From Actinomycetota bacterium (GTDB lineage: Bacteria; Actinomycetota; Acidimicrobiia; Acidimicrobiales; AC-14): 64,000 bases of DNA. This document shows, one piece after another, positions 9,277 through 22,887 of this stretch. The notes beneath the pieces were generated by a model, which ran no database searches, was not told the origin of the DNA, and saw only the letters and a list, made by a program, of their open reading frames with translations. Within the stretch, counting starts at the first letter, position 1; the number at the start of each line of letters is the position of its first letter. The stretch spans positions 37,131 through 101,130 of the forward strand of contig JBFMCT010000007.1 in assembly GCA_040754375.1 (NCBI GenBank), written 5' to 3'. A program made the translations under genes and the position numbers.

Positions 9277-11235
9277 GTGACAACATATGTCGTGGGTGAC
9301 GAGCCTTCCAAGGCGGGCCGCAAGGGGGCTCCAGAACCTGACTCGGTCGACCTGAGCTGGTTGGCGCCCGTCGCCGTCCGGTTCAATCGCCTCCTGGAGC
9401 GGGGCCGTGCCCTGAGGGAGGCGGGGGCCGACGTCGTTCCTGGCCAGGGCACCCCACCCCCGACCGCCCCGGCCCCGGCCAGCCCCTCGGCGCCCTCGGC
9501 CGCCCCCACAGGCGAGGGCCCGCCACCGGCCGCCACCAAAGGGGAGGGCCCGCCACCGGCCGCCACCAAAGGGGAGGGCCCGCCACCGGCCGACGTCGAC
9601 GGCCCCGACGGCCTCCCCGGTCCCGAGCAGCCCACCTCCCCAGCCTCGTCGCAAATGGCCGACGTGGTCGCTCTGATCTCCCACCAGCGCTACCGCGTGC
9701 TGTGCGGCGCCCTGCTGCTGATGATCGTCTCCTACCTGCTGAAGTTCACCTGGCCGAGCGGCCTCGACCTGTGGGAGCACTCGGCCGCGGCGCGCGAGTT
9801 CTCTGCTCGCCCCTTCTCGCCCCGTCACCCGCTCTTGTCGACCGACGCGCCCCACCAGTTCATGAACCCCTACGCGTGGGTCATCGGAGTCTTCTCGCGG
9901 TTGACCACCCTGAGCGTCGTCACCGTCTTCAACATCGTCGGGGTGGCCAACCTGGTACTGCTGTTCGTGGGCCTGCGGCTGTTCGTGCGTCGTGTTGTGA
10001 ACCGCCCCCACGCCGACTTCTACGCCCTGCTGTTCATGGTCCTGCTATGGGGCCCGGGGGCTTGGTTCTTCAGCGGGTTCCTACATCTCAACGTGCTTGC
10101 CTCGGTCATGGCGTACCCGTCCACGCTGGCCAAGGGCCTTGCCTTTCTGTGCCTGTGGGCGCACACCCGCTTCCTTGACACCGGGGAGAACAAGTGGCTG
10201 GTCTGGTCCGTAGCCGTGCCGGCCCTGCTCTGGCTGGTCCACCCGGTCGACGGCATCTTCCTGGCCATCGGTCTGTTGGCCCTGAGCGTCACGTTGCCTA
10301 CGCCCGGGGTCGACCGGCGAGCGTTAGTGACGTTGGCGGCGTTGGCCGCGTCGGGGCTCGTCGCGCTGACCTGGCCGTTCTTCTCCCTCTGGGACCTGCT
10401 CGTGGGCGAAGGCGTTGAGCCCTACCGGGTGGCCATCGCCGGGGCCGACCGGGACATGTACACCAACGTACTGGCGCGGTTGGGGCCGGCCCTGATCGTG
10501 CTCCCGTTCCTCGCCTATCGCCTCCGGGGCTGGCGGTCCGACCCGCTGCTGATCATGTTGGCGGGCACTCTGGCCGCTTACTGGTACGGCTGGCTGGCTC
10601 AGAACTGGTCTTACGGCCGCCTGATCTCGTCGGCCCACGTGGTGGCCGCCATCATCCTGGCCGACGAGAGGTCCCAGGTCGACGAGGCCGCTGGGACGGC
10701 AGGCCGGCCCGGCTCAACGCGCCATCTGCCCTGGCTGCGCTGGGCACAGGTGACCACCCTGGGACTGGTGCTCATCGGCGCCTACCACGTGCGCAACGGG
10801 TTCTCGATGCTGCCTGATGCGATCGTCAAGGACCGCCCCTACCACTGGGTCCGCCCCGAGGTCGACCTGGCCAGGATCTCCGACTACGAGTTCCTGGAGG
10901 AGAACCGGGCGACCTACCCCATCGCGATATCCGACGTCTACACCAGCCTGGAGCCACCCACCTTCGGGGTGAAGGTCGTGGCCTACGCGCGTGCCCAGGC
11001 GTTCGCGGACACTTCCCAGCGGGGCCCCGACCTCAACCGCTTCTTCGAAGCGGCCACGACCAACGAGGCGCGCGAGGAGATCATCCGTCGGTACGACGTG
11101 GCCCTCGTCGTGCTCAAGCAGGAGCGCCTCGTCGCCGAACCGGGCACGTTCGTTCCCATGCTGGGCCTTGGCCCACCCGTGGGGCAGAACGACCGGTTCG
11201 TGTTCGTCGACGTCCGGGCCGTGCGGGACGGCTGA
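9277..11235 (+). CDS. Large membrane protein with Pro-rich cytoplasmic repeat region (unknown function)
   Basis: This 652-residue protein has a soluble N-terminus of about 130 residues with a GEGPPPAATK repeat (residues about 79-106), then roughly ten membrane segments between residues 145 and 505 (e.g. LCGALLLMIVSYLLKF, VFNIVGVANLVLLFVGL). The first outer loop, about 165-200, contains DLWEHSAAAREF, an acidic pattern seen in GT-C-type integral membrane glycosyltransferases. The C-terminus (about 540-652) is soluble. I do not recognise a named family. The GTG at 9277 lacks a clear ribosome site; GTG 9292 is an alternative. It is divergent from the DUF2079 protein and upstream of secA, so an envelope function is the likely context. 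Confidence 0.7.
   Translation: MTTYVVGDEPSKAGRKGAPEPDSVDLSWLAPVAVRFNRLLERGRALREAGADVVPGQGTPPPTAPAPASPSAPSAAPTGEGPPPAATKGEGPPPAATKGEGPPPADVDGPDGLPGPEQPTSPASSQMADVVALISHQRYRVLCGALLLMIVSYLLKFTWPSGLDLWEHSAAAREFSARPFSPRHPLLSTDAPHQFMNPYAWVIGVFSRLTTLSVVTVFNIVGVANLVLLFVGLRLFVRRVVNRPHADFYALLFMVLLWGPGAWFFSGFLHLNVLASVMAYPSTLAKGLAFLCLWAHTRFLDTGENKWLVWSVAVPALLWLVHPVDGIFLAIGLLALSVTLPTPGVDRRALVTLAALAASGLVALTWPFFSLWDLLVGEGVEPYRVAIAGADRDMYTNVLARLGPALIVLPFLAYRLRGWRSDPLLIMLAGTLAAYWYGWLAQNWSYGRLISSAHVVAAIILADERSQVDEAAGTAGRPGSTRHLPWLRWAQVTTLGLVLIGAYHVRNGFSMLPDAIVKDRPYHWVRPEVDLARISDYEFLEENRATYPIAISDVYTSLEPPTFGVKVVAYARAQAFADTSQRGPDLNRFFEAATTNEAREEIIRRYDVALVVLKQERLVAEPGTFVPMLGLGPPVGQNDRFVFVDVRAVRDG
9511..9594 (+). 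repeat. 30-bp in-frame tandem repeat, 2.8 copies
   Basis: Units 9511-9540 and 9541-9570 differ by a single base; a third partial unit runs to 9594. Each unit codes for ten residues (GEGPPPAATK) in the cytoplasmic N-terminus of the membrane protein. Near identity at DNA level means recent duplication, so copy number may vary between strains. Confidence 0.85.
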
Positions 11236-11265
11236 ACTGCCGGCCGTGGTCAGGAAGGCCCCCGG

Positions 11266-11271
11266 TAGACT
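11266..11271 (+). promoter_or_regulatory. secA -10 box (leaderless start)
   Basis: TAGACT matches TANNNT and ends 7 nt before the secA ATG at 11279, so transcription should start at or next to the A of the start codon. No ribosome-binding site is present, which agrees with a leaderless mRNA. Confidence 0.6.
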
Positions 11272-11278
11272 GGCGGCC

Positions 11279-14020
<2,742 letters not shown>

Positions 14021-14038
14021 ACCGGCCCGGAAGGGGCG

Positions 14039-15145
14039 ATGAGAGACTTCTCTGACGACCTGGCCGCGTTGCGGCGGCGGCTCGGCGAGGCGGGGCGCGA
14101 CCTCGACCTCGCCAGCAAGCGCGAGCGCCTGCTCAAGCTCGAGGAACAGGCCTCCGACCCCGAGCTGTGGAACGACGCCGAGCGGGCCCGGGCCGTCACC
14201 ACCGAGATGTCACGAGCGCGCGACGACGTCGAGATGATCGACCGCTTGGAGGCCAGGCTCTCCGACCTCGAGGTGCTCCACGAGCTGGGCCGGGAGGAGG
14301 ACGACGAGTCGGTCGAGGGCGAGCTGGTCGAGGGCATGGCTGCTCTCGACCGGGAGCTGGGCGCGCTCGAGCTCCGCTCGCTGTTCTCGGGCGAGCACGA
14401 CGAGCGTGACGCCCTGTGCGAGGTCCATTCCGGTGCGGGTGGGACCGACGCCCAGGACTGGGCCGAGATGCTGCTGCGCATGTACCTGCGCTGGGCCGAG
14501 CAGCGGGGGTTCGCGGTCGAGCTCGACGAGGTGACCGCGGGCGGGGAGGCGGGCATCTCCTCGGCCACCTTCATCGTCAAGGGCCGCTTCGCCTACGGCT
14601 TGCTCCAGTCCGAGAAGGGCGTCCACCGCCTGGTGCGCATCTCGCCGTTCGACTCCCAGGCCCGGCGCCACACGGCCTTCGCCTCCTTCGACGCCGTCCC
14701 GTTCCTCGAGGACGTGAGCGACGAGGTGCAGATCGACGAGAAGGACCTGCGCATCGACACCTATCGCTCGTCGGGCGCCGGGGGCCAGCACGTCAACGTC
14801 ACGGACTCGGCCGTGCGCATCACCCACGAGCCGTCGGGGATCGTGGTCGCCGTCCAGAACGAGCGCAGCCAGCACCAGAACAAGGCCAAGGCCCTCCAGA
14901 TCCTGGCCGCCAAGCTGGCCGAGCGGGCCCGGGAGGAGCGCCGCAAGGAGATGGAGGCCTTCTCGGGCGAGCAGCGCGAGGTCGCCTGGGGCAGCCAGAT
15001 CCGGTCCTACGTCCTGCAGCCCTACCAGCTGGTCAAAGACCTGCGTACCGACCACGAGGTGGGCAACGTCGGGGCCGTGCTCGACGGTGCCATCGACCCC
15101 TTCATCGAGGCCTACCTGCACTGGCGCCGTCGCGGCCGGGACTGA
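14039..15145 (+). CDS. prfB: Peptide chain release factor 2
   Basis: This 368-residue class I release factor reads UAA and UGA stop codons. The SPF tripeptide anticodon (RISPFDSQ, about residue 205) identifies RF2 rather than RF1, and the peptidyl-hydrolase loop GAGGQHVN (about 246-253) carries the essential GGQ. An N-terminal coiled coil (about 5-80) matches domain 1. The frame is continuous from the ATG, so the self-regulating +1 frameshift found in E. coli and many other prfB genes is absent, as is common in actinobacteria. secA-prfB-ftsE-ftsX order is conserved in actinobacteria (with smpB often following; here smpB is at 41 kb). Confidence 0.96.
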   Translation: MRDFSDDLAALRRRLGEAGRDLDLASKRERLLKLEEQASDPELWNDAERARAVTTEMSRARDDVEMIDRLEARLSDLEVLHELGREEDDESVEGELVEGMAALDRELGALELRSLFSGEHDERDALCEVHSGAGGTDAQDWAEMLLRMYLRWAEQRGFAVELDEVTAGGEAGISSATFIVKGRFAYGLLQSEKGVHRLVRISPFDSQARRHTAFASFDAVPFLEDVSDEVQIDEKDLRIDTYRSSGAGGQHVNVTDSAVRITHEPSGIVVAVQNERSQHQNKAKALQILAAKLAERAREERRKEMEAFSGEQREVAWGSQIRSYVLQPYQLVKDLRTDHEVGNVGAVLDGAIDPFIEAYLHWRRRGRD

Positions 15146-15257
15146 AACCTGTGAAGGGCTCCCTTGATCGCCCAGGTCAGCCTGTTATCCTTCGCCGTCG
15201 GCCCGGCTCGAGGTCGGCCGCCAATTTGCCCTACGAGACCGCCCCCTCGGAGAGCCC

Positions 15258-15944
15258 TTGATCCGCCTCGAGAACGTCCAGAAGACGTACAAGGGAAACG
15301 TCGTCGCTCTGCGTGACGTCTCCATCGACATCCAGAAGCAGGAGTTCGTGTTCCTCGTGGGACCGACGGGCTCCGGCAAGTCGACGCTGATCCGTCTTCT
15401 GATCAAAGAAGACACCCCCGACGCCGGCCGTATCTGGGTCGCGGGCAAAGACATCGGCCGGCTGAGCTCGTGGAAGGTCCCGCTCCTGCGGCGCAACATC
15501 GGCTGCGTCTTCCAGGACTTCAAGCTCCTGCCCAACAAGACGGCCTACGAGAACGTGGCTTTCGCCCTCGAGGTGATCGGTCGCCCCCACCACGTCATCG
15601 CCGCCCAGGTGCCCCAGGTCCTCGACCTGGTGGGCCTGTCCAAGAAGGCCAACCACCTGCCCGGGGAGCTCTCCGGCGGTGAGCAGCAGAGGGTGTCGAT
15701 CGCCCGGGCGTTCGTCAACCGCCCCCTGATCCTTCTGGCCGACGAGCCCACCGGCAACCTCGACCCCTCCACCTCGGTGGGCATCATGCGCCTGCTCGAC
15801 CGCATCAACCGCACGGGCACCACGGTGGTGATGGCTACCCACGACTCCGGGATCGTCGACACCATGCGCCGCCGGGTGATCGAGCTCGACCGCGGGCACC
15901 TGGTCCGTGACCAGGCGCGCGGGGTCTACGGGGCGTTCACCTAG
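15258..15944 (+). CDS. ftsE: Cell division ABC-type ATPase FtsE
   Basis: This 228-residue ABC ATPase partners FtsX to switch on peptidoglycan hydrolases at the septum. Walker [10 protein letters not shown] is at about residues 36-44, the Q-loop is VFQDF, the signature is LSGGEQQR, Walker B is ILLADEPT and the switch histidine is in MATHD. The start is a TTG at 15258. A TATCCT hexamer at 15186-15191 in the 112-nt gap after prfB may be the promoter of the ftsEX unit. FtsX follows after 37 nt and an EnvC-like M23 peptidase after that, which fits the FtsEX-hydrolase activator complex. Confidence 0.95.
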   Translation: MIRLENVQKTYKGNVVALRDVSIDIQKQEFVFLVGPTGSGKSTLIRLLIKEDTPDAGRIWVAGKDIGRLSSWKVPLLRRNIGCVFQDFKLLPNKTAYENVAFALEVIGRPHHVIAAQVPQVLDLVGLSKKANHLPGELSGGEQQRVSIARAFVNRPLILLADEPTGNLDPSTSVGIMRLLDRINRTGTTVVMATHDSGIVDTMRRRVIELDRGHLVRDQARGVYGAFT

Positions 15945-15981
15945 TGGCTGGCGCGGCGCGAATCACACCGGTCGCCTAGAT

Positions 15982-16875
15982 ATGGCGATCAAGCTCGACT
16001 ACATCACCAAAGAGACGGTCACCAACCTCCGTCGCAACCTCTCGATGGCGTCGGCCGCCCTGCTCACCGTGGCCGTGTCGCTCACGCTCGTGGGCGGTGC
16101 CCTGCTCGTCAAGCGGGGGGTGGAGAGGGCCACCATCCAGTGGCGGGGCAACGTCGAGCTGTCGATCTTCATGAAACCGGAGGCGACCCAGCAGGAGCTG
16201 GAGGCCGTCAACCGCCAGCTCGAGGCCATGCCCGAGGTCAACCGGTTCCGCTACGTCGACAAGGCCCAGGCCTACGACGAGTTCAAGCTGATCTTCGCCA
16301 ACGAGCCCGACCTGCGCGACAGCCTCACCGTCGACCAGGTCCCGCCTTCCTACCGGGTGGTGCCCAAGCAGGCCGAGCAGACCAAGCTCATCGGGGGCCG
16401 CTTCGACAACACCGCGGGCGTGCTCCGGGTGAGCTATGCCGCCGAGGAGGTCGATGCCCTCGTTTCGGTCACCAACTTCCTGCAGATCATGCTGTGGGCC
16501 GTGGCCCTGGTGCTGCTCCTGGCCGCCTCTTTGCTGATCCTGAACACCATCCGCATGGCCATCTTCGCCCGGCGGCGGGAGGTCTCGATCATGAAGTTGG
16601 TGGGGGCCACCAACTGGTTCATACGCCTCCCGTTCATGTTCGAGGGCCTCTTACAGGGGTTAGCCGGAGCGGCCATGGCCTTCGGGGTGGTGTGGGTGGG
16701 CCGCGGCGTGATCGAGAGCCGGGTGGCCAGCGCCAACAACGACATCCAGCTGTTCAAGCAGTTCCTGGTGACCAACAACGACGTGATGGGGACGGGGATC
16801 TTCCTTCTGCTGGTGGGGGTGATCGTCGGGACCGTGGGTTCGGCCTTGGCCGTGAGCCGCTTCCTCGACGTCTGA
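15982..16875 (+). CDS. ftsX: Cell division protein FtsX (permease-like)
   Basis: This 297-residue integral membrane protein has the FtsX topology: one membrane segment near residues 25-46, a periplasmic domain of about 120 residues (VELSIFMKPEATQQELE through VLRVSYAAEEVDALV), and three further segments (about 170-195, 215-240, 265-290). FtsX transmits the ATPase cycle of FtsE to periplasmic coiled-coil activators and hydrolases. In-frame codons upstream (to 15907) belong to the ftsE overlap region; the ATG at 15982 gives the standard start MAIKLDYITKET. The M23 peptidase gene downstream is the probable partner. Confidence 0.94.
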   Translation: MAIKLDYITKETVTNLRRNLSMASAALLTVAVSLTLVGGALLVKRGVERATIQWRGNVELSIFMKPEATQQELEAVNRQLEAMPEVNRFRYVDKAQAYDEFKLIFANEPDLRDSLTVDQVPPSYRVVPKQAEQTKLIGGRFDNTAGVLRVSYAAEEVDALVSVTNFLQIMLWAVALVLLLAASLLILNTIRMAIFARRREVSIMKLVGATNWFIRLPFMFEGLLQGLAGAAMAFGVVWVGRGVIESRVASANNDIQLFKQFLVTNNDVMGTGIFLLLVGVIVGTVGSALAVSRFLDV

Positions 16876-16948
16876 CCCGGGTGGTGGACGGCCCGCGCCC
16901 GCGGGCCGGCCCTTCTATCGAGTGCCTGATGTTGCTACCGTGCACAAA

Positions 16949-18238
16949 GTGATTCATGGGGGACGCCGGGGAGGCCCGGCGGGGGCGGTGCTGGCGGCTC
17001 TCGCCGTCGTCGTGGCCACGATGACGCCGACGCTCACCGCGTCCGCCCAGAGTGAGGCCGACAAGCGGCGGGTGGACGAGCAGATCTCGTCCACCCGGGC
17101 GCAGGCCCAGGAGGCCTCCGAGGCCGAGGCCAAGCTTCTCACCGAGCTGGATGCGGCATCGGCCGCCAAGCGCGAGCTCGACGCCAAGGTGGGGGCCATC
17201 GACGCCCAGATCAGCGCCGTGCAGCGCAACCTCAACGCCGCCGAGGCCCACCTGGCCGAGGCCGAGGGGGAGCAGCGGGGGGCCGAGGAGCGGCTGTCGA
17301 GGACGCACGAGGAGCTGGAGGAGTCCCGCCGCCGGCTGGCCCTCTACGCGATCGCCGCCTACACCGGCCAGTCCCAGGCCACCCAGTTCATCCAGACGGC
17401 CCTCAAGGCGGGCTCCATGGACGAGCTGGTGGCCAAGCGCAGCTACCTCAAGGCGGTGGGCAACACCCAGGCCGAGGTGATCGCCAACGACGAGCGACTG
17501 CGTGACCAGGTCAAGGACCAGGCCAAGGAACTGGCCAAGCTGACCGAGGAGGCCGCCGGCCAGCGCGACGCGGTGGCCACCGAACGGGCCAAGCTCCAGG
17601 TCACCCGCGACGCCGAGGCGGCCGTGCAGTCGGAGATGGCCGTGGCCGTGGCCCGCATCGACTCGCTCCACGACGAGGCGGTGGCCCGCAAGACCGAGTT
17701 CGAGACCCAGGTCCGGGAGCTGGAGGCCCAGTCGGCGGCCATCGAGGCGACCCTGCGCCGGCGAGCCGAGGAGCAACGGGCCGCAGCCGCGGCGGCGGCC
17801 GCGGCCGGGCCGGCATCGGCGGCCGCCCCCACGGCGGCCGCCGTGCCCGGGGCCGGCGGGCTCGTCAACCCTGTACCCGGGGCACCCATCACCTCGCCCT
17901 TCGGCTACCGGGTGCACCCCATCTACGGGGACTCCCGGCTGCATACCGGCATCGACATCGGGGCCTCCGAGGGCACCCCCATCCGGGCCTCGGGCGGCGG
18001 GGTGGTCGTGAGTGCCGGGTGGATCAGCGGTTACGGCAACGCCACCATCGTCGATCACGGTGGCGGGCTGGCCACCCTCTACGCCCACCAGAGCTCCATG
18101 GCCGTGTCCGCCGGCCAGCAGGTCTCCCAAGGCCAGGTCATCGGCCGGGTGGGCTGCACGGGTTCCTGTACCGGCCCCCACCTCCACTTCGAGGTCCGGG
18201 TGAACGGGGCCCCCGTGAACCCGATGTCCTACATCTGA
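16949..18238 (+). CDS. Secreted coiled-coil M23 peptidase (EnvC/NlpD-like)
   Basis: This protein of about 429 residues has an N-terminal signal peptide (hydrophobic AGAVLAALAVVVATM, probable cut after ASA), a long coiled coil (about residues 35-270) and a C-terminal M23/LytM domain. The LytM domain keeps the zinc and catalytic motifs: HTGIDIG, then LYAHQSSM and GPHLHFEV. An active set of histidines suggests a working DD-endopeptidase rather than a degenerate activator. Placement right after ftsEX matches FtsEX-controlled septal hydrolases such as EnvC or RipC-like proteins. GTG at 16949 has a TACCGT -10 box (16936-16941) seven bases ahead, supporting a leaderless start there; GTG codons at 16922 and 16940 are in-frame alternatives. 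Confidence 0.9.
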   Translation: MIHGGRRGGPAGAVLAALAVVVATMTPTLTASAQSEADKRRVDEQISSTRAQAQEASEAEAKLLTELDAASAAKRELDAKVGAIDAQISAVQRNLNAAEAHLAEAEGEQRGAEERLSRTHEELEESRRRLALYAIAAYTGQSQATQFIQTALKAGSMDELVAKRSYLKAVGNTQAEVIANDERLRDQVKDQAKELAKLTEEAAGQRDAVATERAKLQVTRDAEAAVQSEMAVAVARIDSLHDEAVARKTEFETQVRELEAQSAAIEATLRRRAEEQRAAAAAAAAAGPASAAAPTAAAVPGAGGLVNPVPGAPITSPFGYRVHPIYGDSRLHTGIDIGASEGTPIRASGGGVVVSAGWISGYGNATIVDHGGGLATLYAHQSSMAVSAGQQVSQGQVIGRVGCTGSCTGPHLHFEVRVNGAPVNPMSYI

Positions 18239-18251
18239 CCCGGTCCCGGGT

Positions 18252-18872
18252 CTACGGGCGGCGGCGGGCCGAGGTGGGGGGTGCCCAGGTGGCCAGGAGG
18301 TCGGCCCGCCGTTCGAGCCACTCCTCGGCGGTGATGGCGTAGCGGACGTGGTCCTCCCAAACGCCGTTGATGGCGAGGTAGCGCAGGGCCACGCCCTCGT
18401 CGCGAAGCCCGAGCTTCTCGACGACGCGGCGGCTGGCGTGGTTGCGGGGGATGATGGCGACCTGGAGCCGGTGAAGGCCGATCTCGTCGAAGGCGAAGCG
18501 GGCGGCCACGATCAGCGCCTCGGGCACGTAACCGTTGCCGGCCCGGGCCTGGTCGATCCAGTACCCCACGTAGGCGTTCTGGAACGGGCCTCGTTGCACG
18601 CCCGAGAGGTTCATCTCGCCCGCGAAGCGGCCCTCGACGAAGATCCCGAACCCGTACCCGGTGCCCAGTTGCCACTCCCGCTCCCGGGCGCCGCAGCGGG
18701 CGCCGAAGGCGGTCCGGTCGATGGCCTCGTTGGGGAACCCCTCCGGGGGTCGAGGCTCCCACTTGGTGAGCCAGTCGACGTTGCGGTGCCGCACCTCGCG
18801 CCACTGCTCGAAATCGTGGGACACGAGGGGCCGCAGGACGACTCGCCGCCCCCGCAGTTCGACCCGGGGCAT
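18252..18872 (-). CDS. RimJ/RimL-type GNAT N-acetyltransferase
   Basis: This is a 206-residue acetyltransferase. It opens with LRGRRVVLRPLVSHDFEQW, typical of the RimJ/L branch, and the acetyl-CoA binding stretch lies in GYWIDQARAGNGYVPEAL (Q/RxxGxG/A type) with the following NHASRRVVEKLGLRDEG helix. These enzymes acetylate N-termini of ribosomal proteins or other amines, with the target here unknown. The ATG start shares ATGA with the end of the Ppx/GppA gene, so the two are translationally coupled. It is the last gene of a six-gene minus-strand run headed by eno. Confidence 0.88.
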   Translation of the reverse strand: MPRVELRGRRVVLRPLVSHDFEQWREVRHRNVDWLTKWEPRPPEGFPNEAIDRTAFGARCGAREREWQLGTGYGFGIFVEGRFAGEMNLSGVQRGPFQNAYVGYWIDQARAGNGYVPEALIVAARFAFDEIGLHRLQVAIIPRNHASRRVVEKLGLRDEGVALRYLAINGVWEDHVRYAITAEEWLERRADLLATWAPPTSARRRP

Positions 18873-19840
18873 CAGCCGGGGGCGGCCGGGCCGCCCGTCC
18901 GTACCTCCAGCAGGCTGGCCACCAGCCCGTCGAGGATGTCGGACTCGCTGACCAGGCACTCGGCCAACTCGAAGTAGCGCATGACGGCCGCCAGCACCAG
19001 CACGCCACCGACGATCACGTCGGCCCGCTCGGGTTCCAGGCCGGGGTTGTGCACCCGATCGGCCCGGCGCTCGGTGGCCAGGGTGCGGAACACGTCCTCG
19101 ACCGCTTCGCGGGTCAGCACGAAATGGTGGATGCGGGCCCGGTCATAGGTGGCCAGCCCCTGCTCGATGGCGGCCACGGTCGTGACGGTGCCGGCCAGGC
19201 CCACGAAGCGGCGGGCCTCGACGGCCGCCGGCAAGTCACGGGCCACGTCGTCGAGGTAGTCGCGCACGACCGACAGGGCCTGGCTCAGCTCCACGGGCGT
19301 CGGGGGGTCGTGGTGGAGGAACTTCTCGGTGAGCCGGACGCAGCCGATGTCGACCGACACCCCGCCCTCGGGCTCGGTCGCGGTGCCGGCCGAGAACTCG
19401 GTGGACCCGCCTCCGATGTCGGCGACCAGGAACGGCCCGTCCCCTGGGTCGAGCTCGGCCGTGGCGCCCCGGAACGACAGGCGGGCCTCCTCGGCCCCGG
19501 TGAGAAGTTCGGGCCGGTACCCGGTGGCCTGCTCGGCGGCGTCGAAGAGCTCGTCGCAGTTGGCCGCGTCCCGGGCGGCCGACGTGGCCACCACCCGAGC
19601 CCGGGTGACGCCCGCGGCGGCCATGGCCGCGCCGTAGTCTTCGAGGACGGCGACCGTGCGGGCCACGGCCGCGGGGGCCAGCCGACCGGCGGCGTCGACC
19701 CCCTGGCCGAGTCGGGTGATGGTCATGCGCCGGTCGATTGCCCGCCCGTCGGCGCCCGCGATCAGAAGCCGCGTCGAGTTCGTGCCACAGTCGATGGCCG
19801 CTACCGGCCCCCGGTCATCGCCGGGCCCTGGGGAGGTCAT
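18872..19840 (-). CDS. Ppx/GppA family phosphatase (exopolyphosphatase-like)
   Basis: This 322-residue protein of the ASKHA fold shows the phosphate-1 motif AIDCGTNSTRLLI near the N-terminus, a VATSAARDAAN segment, LTGAEEARLSF, the phosphate-2 motif VADIGGGSTEF, and GLAGTVTTVAAI. The family hydrolyses inorganic polyphosphate or pppGpp; short single-module actinobacterial members such as mycobacterial Ppx1 act on short-chain polyphosphate. The ATG at 19840 is chosen because it sits in an ATGA overlap with the DUF501 gene. The eno-FtsB-DUF501-Ppx order is conserved in actinobacteria (Rv1023-Rv1026 in M. tuberculosis). Confidence 0.9.
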   Translation of the reverse strand: MTSPGPGDDRGPVAAIDCGTNSTRLLIAGADGRAIDRRMTITRLGQGVDAAGRLAPAAVARTVAVLEDYGAAMAAAGVTRARVVATSAARDAANCDELFDAAEQATGYRPELLTGAEEARLSFRGATAELDPGDGPFLVADIGGGSTEFSAGTATEPEGGVSVDIGCVRLTEKFLHHDPPTPVELSQALSVVRDYLDDVARDLPAAVEARRFVGLAGTVTTVAAIEQGLATYDRARIHHFVLTREAVEDVFRTLATERRADRVHNPGLEPERADVIVGGVLVLAAVMRYFELAECLVSESDILDGLVASLLEVRTGGPAAPG

Positions 19841-20292
19841 GGTTGGGCCTCGGGGTGCAGGCGGGCGGCTACCCACCGGCCCACCGGGTCGTCGCCCCCG
19901 GCCAAGTGCCAGGCCAGGTGAGCATGAAGGCACTTCACGCCCTTGCGTGTGCCCCCGACCCCTCCTGCGGGCCGCGGACCGGCGTAGCCGGTGGGCAGGG
20001 CGGCGTCGCGTTCGGCCGCGTAGCGGGCATGGGCACCCGCGAGCTCGTCGGGGTCGACCTCGTCGGCCGCGGCCCGCACGCCGCCTGCCGCCTCGATCCC
20101 GCTCACCGCCTTGCGCAGGTCGGAGCCCACCAGCCAGTAACGGGTGGGCATCGGGGTGCCGTCGTCGAGCAGAGGGTCATTGCGGATGACCACCGGGGCG
20201 CCCGTGCCGTCGCGCACGACGACCTCGTAGGCTCCCTGCGGTTCCCGGCCCAGGAGGGCGGCCACCTCCGCCCGGTCCGGTGCCGCGCTCAC
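19837..20292 (-). CDS. DUF501 family protein
   Basis: This 151-residue protein of unknown function is found mainly in actinobacteria, usually between the septum initiator gene and ppx, as here. Family features are ALLGREPQGAYEVVVRDGTG, PTRYWLVG, and the C-terminal GTRKGVKCLHAHLAWHLAGGDDPVGRWV block, whose Cys and His residues are strongly conserved and could bind metal. Orthologs include M. tuberculosis Rv1025. The GTG at 20292 shares GTGA with the DUF72 stop and the 3' end shares ATGA with ppx. The DUF72 gene inserted upstream is a departure from the mycobacterial order. Confidence 0.88.
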   Translation of the reverse strand: MSAAPDRAEVAALLGREPQGAYEVVVRDGTGAPVVIRNDPLLDDGTPMPTRYWLVGSDLRKAVSGIEAAGGVRAAADEVDPDELAGAHARYAAERDAALPTGYAGPRPAGGVGGTRKGVKCLHAHLAWHLAGGDDPVGRWVAARLHPEAQP

Positions 20293-21029
20293 ACTCCCTC
20301 CAGCCTGCTCACAAGCCCATGAGCGTACCGGGGGCCGTCGCCGTGCTCGTCGTGCTTGACGAAGGCGTACACGTCGCGACCGCCCGCGGCCTCGTTGGCC
20401 AACCTCTCGGCCCAGCGGTCGAGGCCGGCCTCGTCGTAGGCGGCCCGCCGGAGGCGGAAGTAGGCGACCGCCCCCGGGGCGGGCCGGCGGAGGGCGGGCT
20501 GGTCGAGAGCGGGGCCGCCGCCGGTCCCAGGGTCGTCGCGGTCGACCACGGCCAAGGCGGCGGCCGGCACGTCGGCCAGGCGGTCGAGGACGTCGTCGAC
20601 CCACCACTGCGGGCCCAGTTCGAGGACGCCGCCGGGCCGCCCGCCGCCGGCCCCGATGGCGGCCAGGAGGAGATCGAGACGGGCCAGGTCGGGCTTGAGG
20701 TGGGGCAGGACGTAGAGGACCGGGCCCATGCGGTCCCCCAGCGGGCCCAGGGCGTCGAGGAAGCCGGACACCCGTTCGCCCGTCCCTTCGATATCGCGCC
20801 GGTGGGTGATGGCGGCGTGGGCCTTGGCCACGAAGCGGAAGCCATCGGGGACCTGCTCGGCCCATCGGGCCAGGGCGGGCCCCCGGGGCGCCTGGCGATG
20901 GGTGCTGTGGGCCTCCACAGCCGTGAACGTCTGGGAGTAGAGGCCCAGCATCTTGGCCGGGGGAGTGCGTACGGGGTAGAAGGTGCCCTTCCATGACGGG
21001 TAGGACCACCCGCTGGTACCGATCCTCAC
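20289..21029 (-). CDS. DUF72 family protein
   Basis: This 246-residue protein has the DUF72 TIM-barrel-like signatures: the N-terminal RIGTSGWSYPSWKGTFYP, then GLYSQTFTAVEAHSTH, FRFVAKAHAAITH and the C-terminal YFRLRR... DVYAFVKHDEHG segment. The family is widespread in bacteria and archaea without a settled function. The usual family sequence has N-S-T-F/Y in the motif read here as AHSTHRQ. The ATG start is 28 nt after the FtsB-like gene's stop, and its own end overlaps the DUF501 start, so it belongs to the eno operon. Confidence 0.87.
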   Translation of the reverse strand: MRIGTSGWSYPSWKGTFYPVRTPPAKMLGLYSQTFTAVEAHSTHRQAPRGPALARWAEQVPDGFRFVAKAHAAITHRRDIEGTGERVSGFLDALGPLGDRMGPVLYVLPHLKPDLARLDLLLAAIGAGGGRPGGVLELGPQWWVDDVLDRLADVPAAALAVVDRDDPGTGGGPALDQPALRRPAPGAVAYFRLRRAAYDEAGLDRWAERLANEAAGGRDVYAFVKHDEHGDGPRYAHGLVSRLEGV

Positions 21030-21057
21030 GGTTGCCAGGTGCCCACCCCTTCGGAGG

Positions 21058-22763
<1,706 letters not shown>

Positions 22764-22887
22764 TCAACAATACCGCCCGGATGCCCAGGATCGGGCCCTC
22801 TCGGTCCGCTTCCCGGTCTGGACCACGGCCCATGTGGGGTAGACCAACCGCCATGGAACCCGTCGGCCAGGCTGGGATGCTGGTGCC

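Noticed and set aside
14039..14200. Programmed frameshift in prfB
   Set aside because: The frame is continuous from the ATG with no internal stop, so no recoding site is needed.
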